A stretch of DNA of 64,000 nt from Deltaproteobacteria bacterium (GTDB taxonomy: Bacteria; Myxococcota_A; Polyangia; Polyangiales; Ga0077539). Both the position numbers and the translations under genes were made by a program. Below, piece after piece: positions 59,044 through 64,000 of this stretch. The notes below the pieces were generated by a model, which was given only the letters and a program-made list of their open reading frames with translations, was not told where the DNA came from and searched no databases. Each line of letters starts with the position of its first letter. Within the stretch, counting starts at the first letter, position 1. The stretch spans positions 1 to 64,000 of the forward strand of contig JACRDB010000098.1 in NCBI GenBank assembly GCA_016218725.1, written 5' to 3'.

Positions 59044-60462
59044 GTGCAGCGCGCGCTCGTCGTGGTGGCCCTGGTCGCCTGCCGCGCGCCGGCCGCGGGC
59101 GACGCGGGGCGCGGGGATGCCCCGGGGGACCCGTGGGACGCCCCCCCGGAGGACGCGCCCCACGCCTCGGACCGCGCAGACGCCCCCCTCGACGCCCCTC
59201 CCGACGCGCGCTCAGACGTCCCCCTCGACACCCCCCTCGACACCCCCCTCGACGCCCCCCTCGACGCCCCCCTCGACGCTCCAGGTGACGCCCCCCTCGA
59301 CGCTCCAGGAGACGCCCCGGACGCGCCCCCGGTGCCCTGCGAGCCCGCGTGCGTCCACGGTCGGCGCTGCGCCTCCGGGCGCTGCGAGCCCGCGTGGACG
59401 CCCATGGCCACGGACGGGTCCCCCGCGCCGAGGAGCCAGCACGCGATGGCCAGCGCCGGGCGTGAGGTGCTTGTCTGGGGCGGCACGGACGTCCTCCGGG
59501 TCTTTGGCGACGGGGCGAGGTACCACCTGGACACCCGCCGGTGGCGCGCCATGACCTCGGAGAGCGCGCCTGCGCCGCGCTTTGCGATGGCCTGGGCCTG
59601 GACCGGGACGGAGCTCCTGGTCTGGGGCGGCCGAGACGGCGCGGGACAGCCCCTCGGGGACGGCGCCCGCTATGACCCCTCGCTCGATCGCTGGACCGCG
59701 ATGACGTCGGAGGCAGCGCCCTCTCCACGCCACGGGCTGGCCTGGGCCTGGACCGGGACCGAGCTCCTGGTGTGGGGCGGCACGGGCCCGAGGACCCTCC
59801 TCGGGGATGGAGCGCGCTACGACCCCTCCCTGGATCGCTGGAGGCCGATGTCCTCCGAGGGCGCCCCGGGGCCTCGTACGGGCGCGCAGTGCGCGTGGAC
59901 CGGGAGGCTCTTCCTTGTCTGGAGCGGGAGCGGCCCGGGGGCGCTCCTCGGTGACGGCGGCGCCTACGACCCCGAGAGGGACCGCTGGACGGCCCTCCCC
60001 ACGGAGGGCGCTCCCACGCCCAGGACGCGCGCCACCAGCGTCTTTACGGCGCGAGGGTGGTTCCTCTGGGGGGGCTTCGGGCCGAGCTCTTCGCAGCGCG
60101 GCGACGGGGCCCTCTACGACCCCGCGAGGGAGCGTTGGAGCGCCCTCTCCAGCGTCGGGGCGCTCGGCGCCCGGGCCGACGCCGTGGGGGTCTCCGCGGG
60201 CGGGAGGGTGCTCCTCTGGGGCGGCCTGGCGGTGCGCTCCGTGAGCCCCCCGGCCACCGAGCGCTTCGGGGACGGCGCCGCCTGGGACGCGCTCCGCGGG
60301 CGCTGGAGCCCGCTGGAGCCCCTCGGGGCGCCCAGCGCCCGCAACGAGCACGGGGCGGTCTGGACCGGCGAGGAGCTCGTCGTGTGGGGCGGGGCCGGGG
60401 CCCTGGCGCGCTCGGGCACCGGCGGGAGGCTCCAGCCCGAAGCGAGCGCTTCCACACCGTAG
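59044..60462 (+). CDS. Kelch-repeat lipoprotein
   Basis: The protein has 472 residues, a GTG start and lipobox ALVAC (Cys13). A long Asp/Ala/Pro/Leu tether is encoded by tandem 12-bp units, then a small Cys cluster (CEPACVHGRRCASGRC). About six Kelch/galactose-oxidase repeats follow (ELLVWGG, GDGARYDP, RWTAMTSEAAPSPRHGLAWA), enough for a closed beta-propeller. Kelch propellers in bacterial lipoproteins bind glycans or partner proteins. The repeats are very similar at the DNA level, which suggests recent expansion. Confidence 0.8.
   Translation: MQRALVVVALVACRAPAAGDAGRGDAPGDPWDAPPEDAPHASDRADAPLDAPPDARSDVPLDTPLDTPLDAPLDAPLDAPGDAPLDAPGDAPDAPPVPCEPACVHGRRCASGRCEPAWTPMATDGSPAPRSQHAMASAGREVLVWGGTDVLRVFGDGARYHLDTRRWRAMTSESAPAPRFAMAWAWTGTELLVWGGRDGAGQPLGDGARYDPSLDRWTAMTSEAAPSPRHGLAWAWTGTELLVWGGTGPRTLLGDGARYDPSLDRWRPMSSEGAPGPRTGAQCAWTGRLFLVWSGSGPGALLGDGGAYDPERDRWTALPTEGAPTPRTRATSVFTARGWFLWGGFGPSSSQRGDGALYDPARERWSALSSVGALGARADAVGVSAGGRVLLWGGLAVRSVSPPATERFGDGAAWDALRGRWSPLEPLGAPSARNEHGAVWTGEELVVWGGAGALARSGTGGRLQPEASASTP
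59221..59280 (+). repeat. Five tandem 12-bp units in the Kelch lipoprotein linker
   Basis: Five consecutive copies of CCCCTCGACRCY encode the Pro-Leu-Asp-Thr/Ala tether. A further related copy follows after an insertion. Copy number may vary by slippage without a frameshift. Confidence 0.85.
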
Positions 60463-60472
60463 CGCTTTGGTC

Positions 60473-60478
60473 TACGTT
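60473..60478 (+). promoter_or_regulatory. -10-like hexamer TACGTT near start codon
   Basis: TACGTT ends 10 nt before the GTG at 60489, just after the Kelch gene's stop. It would start a new transcript for the HAD/phn unit. Confidence 0.36.
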
Positions 60479-60488
60479 CCGGCGGCCC

Positions 60489-61202
60489 GTGAGCAGCGTA
60501 CTTCGGAACATCCTCGACAGCATCCGTCAGCGCCGGAGCCAGCGGCCGGTGGTGATCTTTGACCTGGACGGCACCCTCTACGACAACCGCCCTCGCACGC
60601 TGCGCATCCTCCACGCCTTCGCCGCCGCGCTGCCCGCGGAGCATGCCCGGGACGCCAGGACCATGCTCCGTGTGACCGCCGGGGACCTCGGGTACAAGCT
60701 CGAAGACACCCTCCGGCCGCGGGGCGTGTCCGAGGCGGTGCTGGAGCTGTGCCGCCGCGCGTGGGCCGCGCGCTTCTTCACCGACACCGCCTGCGCGGAT
60801 GACGTCCCCCAGCGCGGCGCCGTGCCCTTCGTGCGGCAGTGCTACGACCTCGGGGCCACGGTGGTGTACCTCACCGGCCGGGACACCCCCAACATGCTCG
60901 TGGGCACCGTGCGCGCCCTGCGAGATGACGGCTTCCCCATCGGCCTGCCGCGCGTGGAGCTGGTGCTCAAGCCCACCTTCGAGGAGCCCGACACGGCCTT
61001 CAAGATCCGTATGCTCGACGCCATGGACGAGCTCGGCGTGGTGGTGGGCACCTTCGAGAACGAACCCGGCAACGCCAACATGTTCCTCTCCCGTTGGCCC
61101 CTGGGGGTGCACGTTCTCCTGGAGACGCAGCACGCCCCGGGGGCCCCCGCGCTGGACCCCAGGGCCTTCGCCGTGGGGGACTTCACCCTGGACGGACACT
61201 GA
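60489..61202 (+). CDS. HAD-superfamily hydrolase
   Basis: The protein has 237 residues and starts at GTG. HAD motif I is VVIFDLDGTLYDN (Asp nucleophile), motif II is TVVYLTGRD (Thr) and motif III is LVLKPTFEEPDTAFK (Lys). The acidic motif IV is near VVVGTFENEPGN. It is probably a cytoplasmic phosphatase with a helical cap (about 45-110). It precedes phnC by 3 nt and is on the same strand, so it may dephosphorylate an imported phosphate ester or phosphonate product. Alternatively it may be an unrelated housekeeping phosphatase. Confidence 0.82.
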   Translation: MSSVLRNILDSIRQRRSQRPVVIFDLDGTLYDNRPRTLRILHAFAAALPAEHARDARTMLRVTAGDLGYKLEDTLRPRGVSEAVLELCRRAWAARFFTDTACADDVPQRGAVPFVRQCYDLGATVVYLTGRDTPNMLVGTVRALRDDGFPIGLPRVELVLKPTFEEPDTAFKIRMLDAMDELGVVVGTFENEPGNANMFLSRWPLGVHVLLETQHAPGAPALDPRAFAVGDFTLDGH

Positions 61203-61205
61203 CCG

Positions 61206-61970
61206 GTGGCCGCCTCCGCCGAGGGCGTGCGCATCGACGGCCTCCGCAAGACCTGGCCCGATGGCACCGTGACCCTCGACGGCCTCTCCCTGGAGGTCCC
61301 CAGCGGTGAGGTCGTGGCCATCCTCGGGCGCTCCGGCAGCGGCAAGAGCACGCTTTTGCGCTGCGCCTGCCGGCTGGTGGAGCCCACCGGCGGGCGCGTC
61401 TTCGTCGGCGGCACCGAGCTCACGGGCCTGCGCGGGCGCGCGCTCGCTCGCGCGCGGGCGCGCGTGGGCTTCGTGTTTCAGCAGTTCAACCTCGTGCGGT
61501 CCTACACCGCGCTCGACAACGTCCTGTGCGCCCGCGTCGCCCACGTCCCCTGGCTCCGCGGCACCCTCGGGCTCTGGGGCGAGGCCGACCGGGCGCTCGC
61601 CCGGCGCTGCCTCGACGAGGTCGGCCTCGGGGAAAAAGCCCTCAGCCCCGCCCGGGAGCTCTCCGGCGGGCAGCAGCAGCGCGTCGCCATCGCCAGGGCC
61701 TTCGCCCAGGAGCCCGGGGCCCTCTTCGCCGACGAGCCCACGGCCTCCCTCGACCCGCACCTCGCCGAGACCGTCATGGACCTCCTGCGGTCCTATGGCC
61801 GCGCCCACCAGGTGCCCGTGCTCGTCAATGTCCACACCGTCGAGCACGCGCGGCGCTTCGCCGACCGCGTGCTCGGCCTCCAGCAAGGTCGCCTCGTCCA
61901 CGACGGCCCCGCCAGCGCCCTCGCCGACCGCGCCCTGGAGACCATCTACGGCCCCAAGGAGGTCCGGTGA
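61206..61970 (+). CDS. phnC: Phosphonate/phosphate ABC transporter ATP-binding protein
   Basis: This 254-residue ABC ATPase of the PhnC type has Walker A GRSGSGKST, Q-loop VFQQFNLV, signature LSGGQQQR, Walker B ALFADEPT and an H-loop VNVHTVEHARRF. PhnC proteins energise uptake of phosphonates or phosphite. The GTG start lies 3 nt after the HAD stop, and its stop overlaps the next start (GTGA). It therefore forms an operon with the fused binding/permease protein. Confidence 0.9.
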   Translation: MAASAEGVRIDGLRKTWPDGTVTLDGLSLEVPSGEVVAILGRSGSGKSTLLRCACRLVEPTGGRVFVGGTELTGLRGRALARARARVGFVFQQFNLVRSYTALDNVLCARVAHVPWLRGTLGLWGEADRALARRCLDEVGLGEKALSPARELSGGQQQRVAIARAFAQEPGALFADEPTASLDPHLAETVMDLLRSYGRAHQVPVLVNVHTVEHARRFADRVLGLQQGRLVHDGPASALADRALETIYGPKEVR

Positions 61971-63712
61971 AGCGCCTCCTCTGGGTGCTGTGTATGTCCC
62001 TGTGGGTGTGTGTCCCACGTGTCGTATACGCCCAGGAGACCGTGCCCGAGGCGGTGCTCCTGGGCTTCAACCCGGCGGAGAACGCCCAGACGCTCCAGCG
62101 CTCGGCGGACGCGCTGGCGGGGCTGCTCTCGGCGCGGATCCAGCTCCCGGTGAGGGCCGTGGTGACGCTGGACTACACCACCCTGGTGGAGGCGATGCGC
62201 AACGGGCACGTGCACTTCGCGTGGCTGACGCCCTCGCCGCTGGTGCTGGCCGAGCGCCTGGTCGGGGTGGAGGTGCTCCTCACGCAGGTGCGCCGCGGGA
62301 GCCCGACGTACTTCTCCGCCCTGGTGGTGCGGGAGGACTCGCGCTTCCACACGGTGGAGGACCTGCGGGGGCGGAGCATCGCCTGGGTGGACCCCACGAG
62401 CACCAGCGGCTTCGTGATCCCGCGCTACCTCCTCCTGGAGCGGGGCCTGGACCCGTCGCGGTTCTTCACCCGGCAGGTGTTCGCGGGCGGCCATGACACC
62501 GCGGTGATCGCCGTGCAGCGCGGCCAGGTGGACGCCGCGGCGGTGTGGGCCGACCCCCCGGACGAGCGCACCGGCGCCTGGACGCGGTACCTCCGCGCGC
62601 ACCCCACGCCCAGGCTCCGCCCGATTCTGTACTCCCCGCCGGTGCCCAGCGACGCCATCGCCGTGACGCGCGCCTTCCGCCGCGAGCACCCGCTCCTGGT
62701 GCGGAGCGTCTCAGCGGCGCTGGTGAGCATCGGTGAGAGCGAGGAGGGCCGAGGGGTGCTCCGGGAGCTCAACGCCACGGACGGCTTCGTGGCCGCCAAC
62801 CCCGCCCAGTACGCCCTGGTGCGCCGGGCCTTCGAGGCCACCCGGGACGCCCGCGTGGGCACGCGCTCCGGGGCCTTCGAGCACCCGCGGGACGTGGCCT
62901 TCTTCGGCGCCCTGGTGGCCCTCCTGGCGGTCCTGGCCTGGCTCGGGCGCCGCACCTCGGGCCCGAGGCTCCGCGTGGCGTCCTGGGCGCTGTTCCTCCT
63001 GTGCCTCGGCTGGAGCGCCGCGGCGGCCACGATCCCCGCGGCGGAGTTCGCCCGCGGCTTCGGGCGCATCGTGGAGTTCCTCCGGGGGATGTTCCCGCCG
63101 GACCGGGGCGTGGCCGCGGAGGTCCTGGAGGCCACGGTGCTCACCATCCGCCTCGCCCTGGTGGGCACCGTCCTGGGCGTCCCCGCGGCGCTGGTGTTGG
63201 GCTTCCTGGCCGCGGAGAACGTCACCCCCTCCCGGGGCGTGCGCGCCGCGGCGCGCTTCGTCTGCAACCTGGACCGCTCCGTGGACCTCTTGATCGTGGG
63301 GCTCATCCTGGTGAGCGCCTACGGGCCCGGGGCCTTCCCCGGCGTCGGGGCCCTGGCGGTGCACACCGTGGGCTCCCTCGGCAAGCAGTTCTACGAGACC
63401 CTGGAGACCATGGACCCGGGCCCCGTCGAGGCCATGACCAGCGTGGGCGGCACGCGCCTCCAGGTGCTGCGCTGGGGCGTCTGGCCGCAGTTCGCGCCGC
63501 ACTTCGTCTCGCAGGCGCTCTTCCGCTTCGAGCTCAACGTGCGCGGTGCGGTGGTGCTGGGCCTCGTGGGCGCCCAGGGCATCGGGTTCCTGCTCCAGAC
63601 GTACATGCGCGGCGCGGAGTACGCCAAGGTCACCGTGGTGGTGGCCGCCATCGTCGCGCTGGTGATGGCCCTGGACGCCGTCTCGTCCAGGCTCCGCCGC
63701 CAGGTGCGGTAG
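61967..63712 (+). CDS. phnDE: Fused PhnD-PhnE phosphonate transporter (binding protein plus permease)
   Basis: The protein has 581 residues. A signal peptide (1 to about 23) leads to a PhnD-type binding domain (about 25-300): VLLGFNPAENAQTL, HVHFAWLTPSPLVLAERLVG and RGRSIAWVDPTSTSGFVIPR are typical. Its C-terminus runs without a stop into membrane segments and a PhnE permease domain (about 340-581) with the EAA-like loop EAMTSVGGTRLQVLRWGVWP and NVRGAVVLGLVGAQGIGFLL. Normally these are separate proteins. Tethering the binding protein to its own permease makes a self-contained importer with PhnC. AAGGAGG precedes the GTG at 61967. No C-P lyase genes are present. Confidence 0.88.
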   Translation: MKRLLWVLCMSLWVCVPRVVYAQETVPEAVLLGFNPAENAQTLQRSADALAGLLSARIQLPVRAVVTLDYTTLVEAMRNGHVHFAWLTPSPLVLAERLVGVEVLLTQVRRGSPTYFSALVVREDSRFHTVEDLRGRSIAWVDPTSTSGFVIPRYLLLERGLDPSRFFTRQVFAGGHDTAVIAVQRGQVDAAAVWADPPDERTGAWTRYLRAHPTPRLRPILYSPPVPSDAIAVTRAFRREHPLLVRSVSAALVSIGESEEGRGVLRELNATDGFVAANPAQYALVRRAFEATRDARVGTRSGAFEHPRDVAFFGALVALLAVLAWLGRRTSGPRLRVASWALFLLCLGWSAAAATIPAAEFARGFGRIVEFLRGMFPPDRGVAAEVLEATVLTIRLALVGTVLGVPAALVLGFLAAENVTPSRGVRAAARFVCNLDRSVDLLIVGLILVSAYGPGAFPGVGALAVHTVGSLGKQFYETLETMDPGPVEAMTSVGGTRLQVLRWGVWPQFAPHFVSQALFRFELNVRGAVVLGLVGAQGIGFLLQTYMRGAEYAKVTVVVAAIVALVMALDAVSSRLRRQVR

Positions 63713-63720
63713 CGCTCACT

Positions 63721-64000
63721 TCACATCCGGGCGCAGGCGCCGTAGCTGGGCGGCCGGTCCGTCAGGCCCTGGCACATCCGCCCCGCGGGGCAGGTGCTCA
63801 TCGCCGCCATGGGGTTGCACGCCCGGCGGCAGAACCGGTTGGGCATGGCCATGTCGCACATCCCCGGCGACTCTTGAATGCACAGGTACCCCGGCAGGCA
63901 CGCGCCGCTGGCGCAGCAGGGCATACCGTCCCCCACGGGGTTCATGGACACCGCAAAGCACGCCAGGGACCCGTCCGCGGAGGTCACCGCGCAGTACGGC
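63721..64000 (-). CDS. Cys-rich secreted-type protein, partial (runs off the right edge)
   Basis: The frame is open to the window edge and encodes at least 93 residues ending SYGACARM. Cysteine pairs (DGMPCCASGACLPGYLC, NRFCRRACNPMAAMSTC) make small Cys-knots like those of surface lipoproteins elsewhere in the window. The N-terminus lies outside, so the lipobox cannot be seen. Confidence 0.66.
   Translation of the reverse strand, partial: PYCAVTSADGSLACFAVSMNPVGDGMPCCASGACLPGYLCIQESPGMCDMAMPNRFCRRACNPMAAMSTCPAGRMCQGLTDRPPSYGACARM

Noticed and set aside
59221..59280. CRISPR-like short repeats
   Set aside because: Units are 12 bp with no spacers and lie in frame in a lipoprotein tether.

Overview
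The window is very GC-rich and densely coded. Its gene content points to a predatory or soil member of the Myxococcota, most likely class Polyangia (inference). The signs are several Cys-rich lipoproteins with Asp/Thr/Gly-rich linkers after the lipobox, an AgmX/PglI-type C-terminal domain protein, a zinc-ribbon PknB-type Ser/Thr kinase with a proline-rich tail, HEAT-repeat proteins, MopE-like and FG-GAP surface proteins, and small secreted proteins. Most genes look native. Several spots carry the marks of mobile DNA.

Layout. 1-1.6 kb: an IS200-type transposase remnant killed by an in-frame stop, a small retropepsin-like aspartic protease ORF, an AgmX-like envelope protein and a 160-bp palindromic element. 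1.5-8 kb: group II PLP decarboxylase, a proline-rich protein, M18 aminopeptidase, an MCE/MlaD-type protein and an amidohydrolase. 8-13.7 kb: an envelope/lipoprotein pair and a tandem pair of Cys-rich lipoproteins. 14-16 kb: an SDR epimerase divergent from a LysR regulator. 16-17.7 kb: a scar with gene fragments and an Rpn/DUF4351-like gene bracketed by 39-bp direct repeats. 17.7-24 kb: glycolate-oxidase-type flavoprotein, Ser/Thr kinase, a HEAT-repeat protein with two downstream envelope proteins, and xseB. 24-28.8 kb: a large OmpA protein, a lipoprotein and a CPBP-type membrane protease. 28.9-36 kb: a minus-strand cassette of two tail-spike-like beta-helix proteins, a LamG-like protein, an FG-GAP lipoprotein and two small paralogous beta proteins, one split by an amber codon. 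36-41 kb: a lamin-tail-like lipoprotein, small secreted and membrane proteins, and a TonB-dependent receptor with a Fur-box-like start region. 41-45 kb: tRNA-Cys, a membrane sulfatase with HEAT repeats, and a lipoprotein with a duplicated domain. 45-50 kb: a His-rich/zinc-ribbon/P1B-4 ATPase metal cluster. 50-56.5 kb: a HEAT-like protein, pyruvate kinase, a large MopE-like lipoprotein and an HTTM-type membrane pair. 56.5-64 kb: a solitary DNA methyltransferase, a kinase-like lipoprotein, a Kelch lipoprotein, a HAD hydrolase with phnC and a fused phnD-phnE, and a truncated Cys-rich protein at the edge.

Two themes stand out. First, at least 18 genes on both strands have a TAnnnT-like hexamer ending only 6-11 nt before the start codon, often without a Shine-Dalgarno sequence. 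This is what widespread leaderless or ultra-short-leader transcription would look like. Second, the 28.9-36 kb cassette carries tail-spike architecture (glycine/proline entry strand, PEWWGA block, beta-helix) but no capsid, terminase, sheath or integrase genes, and one member is a lipoprotein. It may be a domesticated surface-fibre or glycan-binding system. No CRISPR array and no rRNA were seen.
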